Shown here piece by piece: positions 34,087-43,008 of a DNA stretch of 64,000 nt. The notes below the pieces were generated by a model that had not been told where the DNA came from, did no database searches, and worked only from the letters and a program-made list of their open reading frames with translations. The stretch is from Streptomyces sp. V3I8 (GTDB lineage: Bacteria > Actinomycetota > Actinomycetes > Streptomycetales > Streptomycetaceae): assembly GCF_030817535.1 (NCBI RefSeq), contig NZ_JAUSZL010000002.1, forward strand, positions 4,774,001 to 4,838,000, written 5' to 3'. Every line of letters begins with the position of its first letter. Position 1 is the first letter of the stretch. Both the position numbers and the translations under genes were made by a program.

Positions 34087-35823
34087 CTACTTCGCGTCCG
34101 CGTAGCACTTCACCACCGCCGTCGTGAACGGGAACCGGACCGGTGTCTCCCCGAACGTCAGCCGGCCTGCCTGTTCCGCCGACTCCCGGATCGCCGCGAC
34201 CACCGCGTCGGTCTCCTCGGCCGGACAGTGCACCATCACCTCGTCGTGCTGGAAGAAGACCAGCTCGGCCGCCATGTCCCGGCAGGCGCGGCGCAGTCCG
34301 GCCAGCACGAGGAGGGTCCAGTCGGCCGCACTGCCCTGCACCACGAAGTTGCGGGCGAAGCGGCCCCGGGCGCGCGAGTCGGTGGACGCGTACCCCGGCG
34401 CCCACTCCCGGCCGTCCCCGGGGTCGGCCCCCGCACCCCGGCCGCCCCGGCCGTCCGGGCCACCCAGGCCGTCGGTCTGCTCGCTGTCCGGGATCCCGGC
34501 CTCCTCGTCCGAGGCGTCCGAGCCCGCCGCCGGTGGGCAGGTGCGGCCCAGCCAGGTCCGTACGAGGCGGCCCTCCTCGCCCGCCCGGGCCGCGTCGTCC
34601 ACGTACGCCACCGCCCTGGGGAAGCGGCGGCGCAGCAGCGCGAGGTTCTTGAGGCCGTCGCCGGAGGTCTGGCCGTAGATCGCGCCGAGGACGGCGAGCT
34701 TCGCCTGCGCGCGGTCGCCGGAGAAGGCCCGGTCGGAGACGGACTGGTAGAGGTCGCTCCCGCGGCCGGCCACCTCCATCAGTCCGGGGTCGCGGGAGAT
34801 CGCGGCCAGCACGCGCGGCTCCATCTGGTCGGCGTCCGCCACGACGAGTCGCCAGCCCGGGTCGGCGACCGCGGCCCGGCGGATCACCTTCGGGATCTGC
34901 AGCGCGCCGCCGCCGTTGGTCACCCAGCGGCCGGTGACGGTGCCGCCCGCCAGGTACTCCGGTCTGAACCGCCCGTCCCGCACCCAGTCCTGGAGCCACG
35001 ACCAGCCGTGGGCGACCCAGATCCGGTACAGCTTCTTGTACTCGAGCAGCGGTTTCACGGCCGGGTGGTCGACGCTCGCCAGCTCCCAGCGGCGGGTGGA
35101 CCGCACCTTGATCCCGGCCTGCGCGAAGGCCTTGACGACGTCCGCGGGCAGGTCGGGCCGGACCCGGCGGCCGAACGCGGCCGACACCTCCTCCGCCAGC
35201 TCGGCCAGCCTGCGCGGCTCGCCGCCGCCCGCGTACCGCTCGCCGAGCAGTTCGTGCAGCACCTCGCGGTGCACGTCCGCGCTCCACGGCAGCCCGGTCG
35301 CGTTCATCTCCGCGGCGACGAGCATGCCTGCCGACTCGGAGGCCGTGAGCAGCCGCATCCGCTCGGGGTGCGCGGTCGCGTCGTGTCTGCGCTGCTGGTG
35401 GCCGTACACCTCGACGAGCTGTGCCAGCGGTACGTGGACGGGGCGCGGCTCGAAGAGCGAGGACTGGGAGCCGGGCTGCGCGGAGCGCTGCGGGGGGTCG
35501 GGCGGTACCGGGCCGCCGTGCAGCCTCGCCAGGGCGGCGGCGGCCGAGCGCGGTTCGCCGAGCCGCCCCTCGTGGCCGAGCAGGAGGGACTCGGCCGCCT
35601 CCAGGTCGTAACATCGCTCCACGCGGACGCCCGCCGCGCGCAGGCGGGGATAGACCTCCGCCGTCGCCCGCCACACCCAGCGGGTGACGTCCGGCCGGGA
35701 GCGTACGGACCCGGCGAGGTCCGGCTCCCGCAGGACCGGTCCTGCGGGCAGCCCGTCGGGGCCGAGGGGGGCGAGCTCGGCGCCGCCGTCCTCGGCCGGC
35801 GCGAGGGCCCACCGGTCGGTCAT
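34087..35823 (-). CDS. Family A DNA polymerase without 5' nuclease
   Basis: Predicted 578 aa, much shorter than PolA because the 5'-3' exonuclease domain is absent. The N-terminal 190 aa correspond to a degenerate 3'-5' exonuclease fold. Polymerase motifs are intact: A (VVADADQMEPRVLAAIS), B (RAQAKLAVLGAIYGQ) and C (FFQHDEVMVHC). A Ser/Asp/Gly-rich insertion of about 45 aa interrupts the palm-finger region (around residues 435-480). The start ATG at 35823 is chosen because homology ends there, although the open frame continues upstream. It is a second, repair-type polymerase as in other Streptomyces. The biological role is poorly known. Confidence 0.9.
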   Translation of the reverse strand: MTDRWALAPAEDGGAELAPLGPDGLPAGPVLREPDLAGSVRSRPDVTRWVWRATAEVYPRLRAAGVRVERCYDLEAAESLLLGHEGRLGEPRSAAAALARLHGGPVPPDPPQRSAQPGSQSSLFEPRPVHVPLAQLVEVYGHQQRRHDATAHPERMRLLTASESAGMLVAAEMNATGLPWSADVHREVLHELLGERYAGGGEPRRLAELAEEVSAAFGRRVRPDLPADVVKAFAQAGIKVRSTRRWELASVDHPAVKPLLEYKKLYRIWVAHGWSWLQDWVRDGRFRPEYLAGGTVTGRWVTNGGGALQIPKVIRRAAVADPGWRLVVADADQMEPRVLAAISRDPGLMEVAGRGSDLYQSVSDRAFSGDRAQAKLAVLGAIYGQTSGDGLKNLALLRRRFPRAVAYVDDAARAGEEGRLVRTWLGRTCPPAAGSDASDEEAGIPDSEQTDGLGGPDGRGGRGAGADPGDGREWAPGYASTDSRARGRFARNFVVQGSAADWTLLVLAGLRRACRDMAAELVFFQHDEVMVHCPAEETDAVVAAIRESAEQAGRLTFGETPVRFPFTTAVVKCYADAK

Positions 35824-35900
35824 GATCCGAGTCTCGCAGGAGGGTCTGACAATCCCCGGGACGGACTCCACGGAGCCCTCGCGGTCCCTGGAGGACCACG

Positions 35901-35965
35901 GTCCCTGGCCCCTCGGTCCCTCAGCCCCTGGGCCCTTGGCCCCCCAGCCCCTGGCCCCTCGGGTC
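35901..35965. repeat. CCCCTGG-type minisatellite between Clp-N gene and polymerase
   Basis: Degenerate 9-mers such as GGCCCCTCG/AGCCCCTGG follow one another in the 152-bp gap. There is no coding bias on either strand. Confidence 0.5.
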
Positions 35966-35975
35966 CCGCGGTGGC

Positions 35976-36704
35976 TCACTCCGCGGGTGTGCCCGTCACC
36001 TTTTCCAGCGCCTTCGCGATGTTCGCCTCGGCGGTCGTCTTGTCGACGCCGAGTCCGCTCAGTACGCCCGTCCCGGCCTCGTGCTCCAGCAGGGCGAGCA
36101 GGATGTGCTCCGTACCGATGTAGTTGTGGCCCAGGCGCAGGGCCTCGCGGAAGGTGAGTTCGAGGACCTTCTTGGCGCCGCCGTCGAAGGGGACGAGCGC
36201 GGGCATGGTCTCCGCGCGCGCGGGCAGTGCGGCGCTCGCGGCCCCGCGCACGGCGTCCAGGGTGACGCCCTGCGCGGTGATCGCCTTCGCCCCCAGACCG
36301 TCCGGCTCGGCGATCAGGCCGAGGAGCAGGTGATCGGTGCGGATCTGGTCGTTGCCCGCGGTCCTGGCCTCTTCCTGGGAGGCCACCACCACGTTCCGGG
36401 CGCGTGGTGTGTAGCGGCTGAAGCCCTGGCTCGGGTCGAGGTCCGACTCCGCCTTCGGCACGAACCGCTTCTGGGCCGCCTGCCGGGTGACCCCCATGCT
36501 CCTGCCGATGTCCGTCCAGGACGCGCCCGAACGCCGGGCCTGGTCCACGAAGTGGCCGATCAGGTGGTCGGCCACGTCGCCGAGGTGGTCCGCGGCGATC
36601 ACCGCGTCCTGGAGCTGGTCGAGGGCGTCCTCGTGGACTTTCTTGATGGCCTCGATGAGGTCGTCGAGGCGTACGGAGGTGGTGGCGCGTGGATTCGTCG
36701 TCAT
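35976..36704 (-). CDS. Clp-N domain protein with N-terminal HTH
   Basis: Predicted 242 aa. Residues 1-85 are helical and contain GASWTDIGRSMGVTRQAAQKRF, which reads as a helix-turn-helix. Residues about 95-235 hold two Clp R-domain repeats (DHLLLGLIAEPDG and EHILLALLEHEAG), the substrate- or adaptor-binding module of ClpA/ClpC, without any AAA+ motor. It may link DNA binding to protein-quality control. Two GTCAAC/GTTGAC inverted repeats cover its promoter, consistent with autoregulation by the HTH. The transcript is predicted leaderless. Confidence 0.88.
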   Translation of the reverse strand: MTTNPRATTSVRLDDLIEAIKKVHEDALDQLQDAVIAADHLGDVADHLIGHFVDQARRSGASWTDIGRSMGVTRQAAQKRFVPKAESDLDPSQGFSRYTPRARNVVVASQEEARTAGNDQIRTDHLLLGLIAEPDGLGAKAITAQGVTLDAVRGAASAALPARAETMPALVPFDGGAKKVLELTFREALRLGHNYIGTEHILLALLEHEAGTGVLSGLGVDKTTAEANIAKALEKVTGTPAE

Positions 36705-36705
36705 G

Positions 36706-36751
36706 TGTCAACGGTAGGTTGACAGTGGAGGGGTGTCAACCTCGGGTTGAC
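36706..36751 (-). promoter_or_regulatory. Clp-N gene promoter with paired operators
   Basis: On the minus strand TTGACA (36739-36734), 17 bp, TACCGT (36716-36711), then ATG at 36704. Inverted repeat 1: TGTCAAC-5-GTTGACA (36706-36712, 36718-36724), downstream and over the -10. Inverted repeat 2: GTCAACC-3-GGTTGAC (36735-36741, 36745-36751), over the -35. This is a typical repressor layout. Confidence 0.65.
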
Positions 36752-36788
36752 GCGTGGTCGCCGCAGCGCTCCGTGGCACGATCGGAGG

Positions 36789-37982
36789 ATGAGTAGTACG
36801 CCCTCCACGGTCGAGCGCGCCTTCGCGGCCGCCCTCTACGCCGACACCGACGCGGCCCTCGACACGGGCGCCTCCCTGCTCGCCGCCGATCCCGCCTCGG
36901 ACACCGAACTCGCCGTCCGTGGCGAGGAGTTCGTCGCGGCGGCCTGGCGGCGCGGCTGGCAGCCCGCCGATGTCGTACGGATCGTGCGGCGCGAGCTGGC
37001 CGGTGTGCACGAGCGGCTCGTGTCGGAACTGGTCCTCGCCGAGGCCGGCCGGGACCGCCGCCCCCGGGGCGCCCGGTGGACGGCGCAGCTCGACGCCCTG
37101 GGCGCGCCGGACGCCGACGGGCCGGACCCCGCCGGGGCCACACCGGCCCGTACGGACCGTTTCTCGTACGCGACCGCCGTCCTGGAGCTCTACCGCCTGC
37201 TGCTGCGTCTGCCGTCCCTGGAACCGCTGGACGCGCACGTGCCCCGGACGGGGGCGGACGGTTCCTCCGGGGGTGCCGCCGTCCCCCGGGACACCCGCAT
37301 GCTCACCCGTATCCGCGCGCTGCTCGCCAAGGCGGAGGCGACCGGGTTCCCGGAGGAGGCGGAGGCGCTGAGCGCCAAGGCGCAGGAGCTGATGGCGCGG
37401 CACAGCATCGACGAGGCACTGCTCGCGGCACGGACGCACGCCAAGGACGCGCCCGGCGCCTGGCGGATCGGCGTCGACGCGCCGTACGAGGCCGCCAAGG
37501 CGGTCCTCCTGGACGCCGTCGCCGGCGCGAACCGGTGTCGCGCGGTATGGAACGAGGCCCTCGGCTTCTCCACCGTGGTCGGTTTCGAACCCGACCTGGC
37601 GGCGGTCGAACTCCTTCACACCTCCCTCCTCGTGCAGGCGACGGCCGCGATGACGAGGGCGGAGGCGGCTCAGCGCGCGGGCGGCCGGAAGCGTACGAAG
37701 TCCTTCCGGCAGTCCTTCCTCGCCGCGTACGCGCATCGCATCGGTGACCGGCTGGCCGCGGTGGCGGACGCGGCCGAGGGGCAGGTGACCGCCGTGGAGG
37801 GGGAGTTGCTGCCGGTCCTCGCGGCGCGCGACGTCGCGGTCGCGGACGAGGCGGAACGCATGTTCCCGGACACCGTCACGACCCGGATGCGCGGTGTGCA
37901 CGACGCGGCCGGCTGGGAGGAGGGCGCCGCGGCGGCGGACCGTGCCCAGGTGAACGCGCGGACACCACTGCGGCGGCCCTGA
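36789..37982 (+). CDS. DUF2786 domain protein
   Basis: Predicted 397 aa. The DUF2786 motif MLTRIRALLAKAEATGFPEE...AQELMARHSID lies at about residues 178-216. N-terminal helical and C-terminal Ala-rich regions flank it. Relatives occur near metalloprotease-like proteins, but no HExxH is seen here. GGAGG abuts the ATG without the usual spacing, whereas CACGAT (36777-36782) ends 6 nt before it, so leaderless initiation is plausible. It is divergent from the Clp-N gene and shares its 84-bp promoter gap. Function unknown. Confidence 0.82.
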   Translation: MSSTPSTVERAFAAALYADTDAALDTGASLLAADPASDTELAVRGEEFVAAAWRRGWQPADVVRIVRRELAGVHERLVSELVLAEAGRDRRPRGARWTAQLDALGAPDADGPDPAGATPARTDRFSYATAVLELYRLLLRLPSLEPLDAHVPRTGADGSSGGAAVPRDTRMLTRIRALLAKAEATGFPEEAEALSAKAQELMARHSIDEALLAARTHAKDAPGAWRIGVDAPYEAAKAVLLDAVAGANRCRAVWNEALGFSTVVGFEPDLAAVELLHTSLLVQATAAMTRAEAAQRAGGRKRTKSFRQSFLAAYAHRIGDRLAAVADAAEGQVTAVEGELLPVLAARDVAVADEAERMFPDTVTTRMRGVHDAAGWEEGAAAADRAQVNARTPLRRP

Positions 37983-38229
37983 CGCCGGGCCCCGCGACAG
38001 CCCGCCTCGGTCCCGCCTCGGTCCCGCGACGGCTCCGCCTCAGTGGTCCTCGCGGCCCCGGCGAACCGGCCCCGGCGAATCGGCCCCGGCCCCGCCCGTT
38101 CACGTTTGGCTGATCAATTCGCGCAGACCGGACCTTCCGTCGTGATGCTGGGTGTGAGGGCGGTGAGGCCGCGCGTTCGCGCGCCGGATCTCCCGTCCGT
38201 CCGTCCATCACTTCTCATCAGGAGAGACC

Positions 38230-38568
38230 ATGCGTGTGCGTACCTTCCTTGCCGCCGGCGCCTTCGCCGTCACCGCGATCCTGGGCAGCGCCGGCTCGGC
38301 CCTCGCCGACGACCACGACGAGAGCCGTAACGAGGGCGGCTTCCGGGCCTGCGGCGAGTTCGCGGGCGCGGGTCACAGCAACGCCTACTACGGCAACGGC
38401 TGTGCGGCGGGTCGCTGGCAGAGCGAGAACGTGAACCACGACGACGACAACGACGACGACGGCCGTCACGACGACGGCCGTCACGACGAGGGCAACCGTC
38501 ACGAGGACGGGAACCGTCACGAGGACGGCAACCACCACGAGGGCGGATTCGGGCACTTCGGCCGCTGA
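38230..38568 (+). CDS. Small secreted His/Asp-rich protein
   Basis: Predicted 112 aa. A signal peptide (residues 1-26, ending SALA) is followed by a short region with two Cys (ACGEF, GNGCAAG) and then by repeats of R/N-H-(D/E)-(D/E)-G (DGRHDDGRHDEG, NRHEDGNRHEDG). The His and acidic density suggests extracellular binding of Zn, Ni or Cu, but this is inference. AGGAGAG precedes ATG. I do not recognise a family. Upstream (37983-38229) are short GC repeats and an AT-richer promoter segment around 38100. Confidence 0.75.
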   Translation: MRVRTFLAAGAFAVTAILGSAGSALADDHDESRNEGGFRACGEFAGAGHSNAYYGNGCAAGRWQSENVNHDDDNDDDGRHDDGRHDEGNRHEDGNRHEDGNHHEGGFGHFGR

Positions 38569-38589
38569 CCGACCGCAGCGCCTCCGTTC

Positions 38590-38638
38590 GGGGAACGGTC
38601 GTCCCGGCCGTTCCCCGGCCGTTCCCCGGCCGTTCCCC
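38590..38638. terminator. Hairpin with three alternative 3' arms
   Basis: GGGGAACGG (38590-38598) can pair with CCGTTCCCC in any of three perfect 11-bp tandem copies of GGCCGTTCCCC (38606-38638). It lies between convergent genes. Confidence 0.6.
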
Positions 38639-38665
38639 GACCGTGTTGCCGAGCGGCCGCGACCC

Positions 38666-39217
38666 TCAGTCGCCCGCCCGCTGCAGCGCGGTCACCGACG
38701 CGTCCGGCTCGGTCGCGCTCCGCAGGGCCACCTCGCCGTACTTCCACGGGAAGGACAGTTCGGCGTCCGCGCCGGGCAGCCCGAACGTCGCGGTCGCGAC
38801 GGCGGCGCCCTTCGCCGCGTCATCGGCGGGCCCCCGTACGTACGTGATCGTGAAGCCGACCGTCTCGTCCTGCTTCACCGTCAGCTTCTCCGGTTGCGCG
38901 GACTTCTCCGGAGCCACCGGCAAGGTGGTCCCGCCGGCCTCCAGGCCGACGGTCGGGAAACCCTCCAGCGTGCAGTCGGCGCCGGTGCCGTTGGTCAGGG
39001 TGACGGAGACCGTCCCGGTGTCGCCCGCGGCCGGGGCCTCGCTGGCGACGACCTCCTGACCGAGTCCGTCACCCGCACAGGCGGTCGGGGAACTGCTCGC
39101 CTTGCTGTCGGTCTTCTTCTTGTCACCGCCGCCACCGCTGTCGTCACCGCCGCAGGCGGACAGGGTCAGGGCGAGCGTCGCCGCGAGGGCGGTGACGGCG
39201 ATCGGCAGGGTGCGCAT
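38666..39217 (-). CDS. DUF4232-like lipoprotein
   Basis: Predicted 183 aa. The signal peptide has lipobox LTLSAC, then a Gly/Asp/Lys linker and a beta-rich domain of about 130 aa with two Cys (PTACAGDGLG, ADCTLEGFP), the pattern of DUF4232 lipoproteins. ATG at 39217 follows AGAGGAAACC; a longer frame to 39334 has no support. It is probably exposed on the outer membrane face. Function unknown. Confidence 0.82.
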   Translation of the reverse strand: MRTLPIAVTALAATLALTLSACGGDDSGGGGDKKKTDSKASSSPTACAGDGLGQEVVASEAPAAGDTGTVSVTLTNGTGADCTLEGFPTVGLEAGGTTLPVAPEKSAQPEKLTVKQDETVGFTITYVRGPADDAAKGAAVATATFGLPGADAELSFPWKYGEVALRSATEPDASVTALQRAGD

Positions 39218-39415
39218 GGTTTCCTCTGGGCTCTGGACTCTGGGCTCCGGACGCTGGATCCGGCGTACTGACTCATGGATCATCATGCGGTTCCGCGTGA
39301 CCGTGTTCCACCGCCGGCCGCGCCACGGCGTCACCCGTCACCGCGCCCCCGCACCATCGCACGTCCCGGACCCCGGGTACGCCACCCGCCCACCCCCCTC
39401 CCGTACGCTGGCGCG

Positions 39416-41800
39416 GTGAGCTGGAGACGAGCGCTGAAGGACACCGCGCGCTCGGGGCTCGCCGTGGAGAAGAAGCGGCTCGAACCCCTCGGCGCGGTGC
39501 GCGGGGCGGCCGGACTCGCGATCGTGATCGCGGTGAGTCTGTGGGCCTTCGGTCCCGCCGTCGCCGCGAGTTCGGCGTTCGGCGCGTTCCAGGCGGCGAT
39601 CGCGACGTTCCAGCGCAGCTGGCGCCCCCGCCCCGAACTGGCCCTCGCCTCCGGTGCAAGTCTCGCCGTGTCGACGTTCCTCGGCTACCTCACGGTCTCC
39701 TGGGAGCCGCTCTTCCTCGCGCTGCTGGTGGTGTGGACGTTCGCGGCGGGGCTGAGCTGGGCCGCCGGCCCGACCATCGGCCTGATCGCGTCCTCGAACG
39801 TGGCGATGATGCTGGTGACGGTCACCCTGCCGACCTCCGTCGCCGAGGCCGCCGGCCACGCCGCCATGATGATCGTGGGCGGGGTCGTCCAGGCCGCGCT
39901 GGTCGTGCTGTTCCCCGTACGCCGCTGGGGCGCCCACCGCGACGCGCTGGCCGACGCCCTGGCCGCCGAGGCCGACTACGCGCGCCGTCTGCGCCACGAT
40001 CCCCTCGCGTCCTTCGACCCGCTGCCGCTGATGGAGGCCCGCAACGCGGCCGCCGTCACCCCCCGCCAGGCCCGCCGCCGGCCCGCCGAACTCCACGGCG
40101 CCCGCGGCATCGCCGAGCGGATCCGCCCCGTCCTCGCCTCCCTCGCCGACCCGGCGGCCGGTGTCCCGGCGGAAGGCCGTGCCTGCGACCGGGTCCGTGA
40201 ACTGCTGGCCGCCACCGGAACCGTCCTCGACGCGGCGGCCCACGCGATCCGCCGGGGCGAACCGGTGGCCGTCCCGGCCGCGGCCCTGGCCGTCTTGCGT
40301 ACCCCGGACACCGGCAGCATCCTCACCGGACGCCCCTACCGTGCGGCCACCCGCCTCGGCACACTCCTCCAGGACGTGCTGGAGACGGCGGGCGGCAGCA
40401 CCCCGGCAAGCCGCACGGAAGCCGGCCGCGGCCCCGGTCACGGCGTCGGCCGTGCGGAACCGCCACCGCAGGCGGCGGCAGCACGCAGCCGCCCCACCTT
40501 CCTCGCCCTGGTCCCCACCGCGCTCACGGCCATGCGCAAGGAACTCCGCGAGGGCTCCCCGATAACCCGCCACGCCACGCGAGTCGCCGCCGTCGCCGCC
40601 GTCGGGTACGTCCTCGGCACCGCCCTCCCCCTCGGCCACGGCTACTGGGCCCCGCTGACCTCGGTCATGGTCATGCGCCCGGACTTCTCCCAGACGTACA
40701 GCCGGGCGGTGGCCCGGCTCGGCGGCACCGTCGTGGGCGTGGGCGTGGCCACGGCGGTGGTGCGGCTGGCCGACCCGGGCACCTATCTCTCCGGCGTCCT
40801 CGCCGTGGTGAGCGCCGGGCTCATGTACCTGCTGATGCGCACGGGCCAGTTCGCCGCCCAGGCCTGCATCGCCGCGTACGTCGTCCTGCTGCTCGGCATG
40901 GGCGGCGAACAGTGGACCCAGACCGTGCCCGAACGCGTCCTGCTCACCCTGCTCGGCGGACTCCTGGCGATGATCGCGTACGCCGTCTACCCGGCGTGGG
41001 AGACCCCGCGCCTGCGCACCCGGCTCGCGGACTGGCTGGCCACGCAGGGCCGTTACGCCGCCGTGGTCCTCGGCTCCTACGCCGACCCGGCGTCCAGGAA
41101 CGTCGCGGACGTCCGCGAGGCCCTGCTGACCGCGCGCACCGCCCGCGCGGCCTGGCACACCGCCGTGGCCCGCGCCACCGCCGAACCGGTCCGCCACCGC
41201 GGGCTCTCCCGGACCGCCGCCGACGACGCCGAGGACGCGCTCGCCCAACTCGGCCGGGTCGTCATGCTCCTGGAGGCCCACCTGCCGGAACGCGACGCGA
41301 CCCCGGTCCCGGCGGCGGCCGCCCTCGCGGAGGCCCTGCGCGAGTCCACGCAGCAGGGCGCCAGGGCCGTACGCGAGCGCCGGGTCCCGAACTGGGACGC
41401 CGTGCGAGCCGCGCTGGAGGCCTGGGAGACGGCGACGGCCGTACGGGCCCCGGGCGCCGCTGGCGCGCCTGAGGACCCGGGCGCCCCTGGCGCCCCGGAC
41501 ACGGCAAGTGCCTCGAAGACCCCGGGCGCCGATCCGGGGAAGCCCGACGGGGTCGGAGCCGTCGCCTCCGGCAATGACGCGTTCGTACGGGATGCGGCGC
41601 GGCTCGTGCTCGACGCGCTCACCGAGTTGTCCGAGGCCCTCGACACCGCCGTGCCGCCCATGACGCTCGACGGGACGGCCGGGCGCGGAAGCGCGAACGA
41701 CGGCGCTGGCGGCGGTGGCGACAGCGGTGGCGGTGATGGCGACAGCGGTGGCAGTGGGGGCGGCAGCGCCGGCGGTGTCAGGAACCCAGACTCGCCGTAG
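39416..41800 (+). CDS. FUSC-family transporter
   Basis: Predicted 794 aa. Two blocks of membrane helices (residues about 30-165 and 385-510) flank cytoplasmic helical regions, as in aromatic-acid exporter/FUSC proteins. GHGYWAPLTSVMVMRPDFSQTYSRAVARLGGT is the family signature. The C-terminus ends in Pro/Gly repeats and a Gly-Ser-Asp tail. GTG at 39416 is 6 nt after TACGCT (39404-39409), so leaderless. The 3' end overlaps the convergent lipoprotein gene by 23 bp. Substrate unknown. Confidence 0.87.
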   Translation: MSWRRALKDTARSGLAVEKKRLEPLGAVRGAAGLAIVIAVSLWAFGPAVAASSAFGAFQAAIATFQRSWRPRPELALASGASLAVSTFLGYLTVSWEPLFLALLVVWTFAAGLSWAAGPTIGLIASSNVAMMLVTVTLPTSVAEAAGHAAMMIVGGVVQAALVVLFPVRRWGAHRDALADALAAEADYARRLRHDPLASFDPLPLMEARNAAAVTPRQARRRPAELHGARGIAERIRPVLASLADPAAGVPAEGRACDRVRELLAATGTVLDAAAHAIRRGEPVAVPAAALAVLRTPDTGSILTGRPYRAATRLGTLLQDVLETAGGSTPASRTEAGRGPGHGVGRAEPPPQAAAARSRPTFLALVPTALTAMRKELREGSPITRHATRVAAVAAVGYVLGTALPLGHGYWAPLTSVMVMRPDFSQTYSRAVARLGGTVVGVGVATAVVRLADPGTYLSGVLAVVSAGLMYLLMRTGQFAAQACIAAYVVLLLGMGGEQWTQTVPERVLLTLLGGLLAMIAYAVYPAWETPRLRTRLADWLATQGRYAAVVLGSYADPASRNVADVREALLTARTARAAWHTAVARATAEPVRHRGLSRTAADDAEDALAQLGRVVMLLEAHLPERDATPVPAAAALAEALRESTQQGARAVRERRVPNWDAVRAALEAWETATAVRAPGAAGAPEDPGAPGAPDTASASKTPGADPGKPDGVGAVASGNDAFVRDAARLVLDALTELSEALDTAVPPMTLDGTAGRGSANDGAGGGGDSGGGDGDSGGSGGGSAGGVRNPDSP

Positions 41801-42290
41801 GCAGCCCGGACGGCAGGCCTTCGCCCTCGGACCTGGTGTAGGTCTCCTTGCCGAAGCCCTCCCAGGTGATCTTCAAGGTGGTGGAGTCGACGGAGTCCAC
41901 CATGCCCTCGGCCCGGTCCTCGTTCCCGTCGGAGCACTTCAGGGCGATCATCCGCATGCCCGAGGTCTCCTTGGCGGAGCCGCTGCAGACGGATCCGCTC
42001 GTGGAGAACAGTCCGGCGTCCTGGCCGGTGACCACCAGGGCCACGGCCTTGCCGTCCTTGGTGGCCAGCCAGTTGCCTTCCAGGTCGCCGGCCGCGGCCG
42101 TGCTGTCGCCGGAGCCGCCGCCGGTGTCCGCCGAGGCGGTCGGGGGCGCGGTCGTCCCGGCGGACGCGTCGCTGTCGCCGTCACCGCCGCCGTCCGCGCC
42201 GCAGCCGGCCGTCAGGACGAGCGCGGCCGCCAGGGCCGCCGTCGCGGCCGCGATCCGGGTCTGCCTGCGTGGGAAGGTCGCGGAAGTCAC
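41778..42290 (-). CDS. Small lipoprotein
   Basis: Predicted 170 aa from GTG at 42290. The signal peptide ends in LVLTAGC, followed by a Gly/Ser/Thr/Asp linker (30-70) and a compact beta-type domain (LEGNWLATKDGKAVALVVTG) with two Cys. No known family is recognised. A longer in-frame ATG at 42407 would put extra residues before the signal peptide and is not supported. It converges with the FUSC gene. Confidence 0.75.
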   Translation of the reverse strand: MTSATFPRRQTRIAAATAALAAALVLTAGCGADGGGDGDSDASAGTTAPPTASADTGGGSGDSTAAAGDLEGNWLATKDGKAVALVVTGQDAGLFSTSGSVCSGSAKETSGMRMIALKCSDGNEDRAEGMVDSVDSTTLKITWEGFGKETYTRSEGEGLPSGLPTASLGS

Positions 42291-42884
42291 TGGAGCCCCC
42301 AGGGGTCTGGCCGGACGGGTCGCCGGTACGCGCCGAGTACCACCGGTGGCGCCGATGCCACCGGCACGACGGCAGCAAGCTACCGAACGCCTGCCCTTCA
42401 CCTCCACCTTTCAGAGCGGAGGCGAAGGGTGTCCTGCGCGTGAAGAGCGTCCTGTACGGGACACTTCCGGAGGTCCGACCCGCGGTCCGTCACCCCACGT
42501 GTCACTTCGACCGCGGAAAGATTCGCAGTCGCAGGGTCGCCCGGATCCCGGCACGACAGCGGCGGCGGCCGGCCCGTGCGATCAGGACCGTTGGGGGGAC
42601 GGTCCTGCCGCCGTACGCGTCGCGGTGGCCCGGGTCGCTCCGGGAGCCCGTCCTGGCTCCCGGAGCCCTTGGTTCCCCGGGTTTTCCGAGGTCCCCGAGT
42701 CCTCCCCGGTCCCGGCGGCCCCTGTGACCCCGGCCGCCCCGCCCCGTCCCGTTACCCGTCGAACAGGATGGGGCCGTTCTGGAACACGAACGGCCCGCTG
42801 TGCGTCTCCTCCTGAGACGGAGCGCGGCATGGGAACGATTCGGGCTTCGCAACCGTCAAAGCTGTAATCAGGAGACCACCCCCC
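42291..42884. other. Gap of about 590 bp without a gene
   Basis: No frame has the expected codon bias. A hairpin GGGCCGTTC/GAACGGCCC (42771-42779, 42788-42796) and a small stem GTCTC/GAGAC near 42803-42818 may be relics of a terminator. The remainder is Pro/Gly-codon-like low-complexity DNA. Confidence 0.5.
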
Positions 42885-42931
42885 GTGCACGTGCATATGC
42901 CCATGCATCTGCATGTGAAGACAGCTATGAT
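42885..42931 (+). promoter_or_regulatory. 28-bp hexamer element (copy A) and -10 of DUF397 gene
   Basis: Bases 42885-42912 are hexamers of the form NTGCNN in tandem, followed by 13 bp and TATGAT (42926-42931). The element covers the -35 region. Copy B at 43927-43954 on the minus strand matches 26 of 28 bases and has the same 13-bp distance to its -10. Confidence 0.7.
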
Positions 42932-43008
42932 CCGGGGCAGTTGACCACTGCATCAAGAGCAGCAGAGGCAACAGAGGCCGAAGTTGATGCACCACCGGGG
43001 AGCGACCT

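Noticed and set aside
31746..34087. Integrated element next to tRNA-Thr
   Set aside because: No integrase, excisionase or duplicated tRNA end is present in the window; only the synteny argument remains.
42881..42920. Copy A read as a CACGTG (E-box or CRP-like) palindrome only
   Set aside because: The palindrome is only a small part; the hexamer periodicity and the matched copy B explain the whole stretch better.
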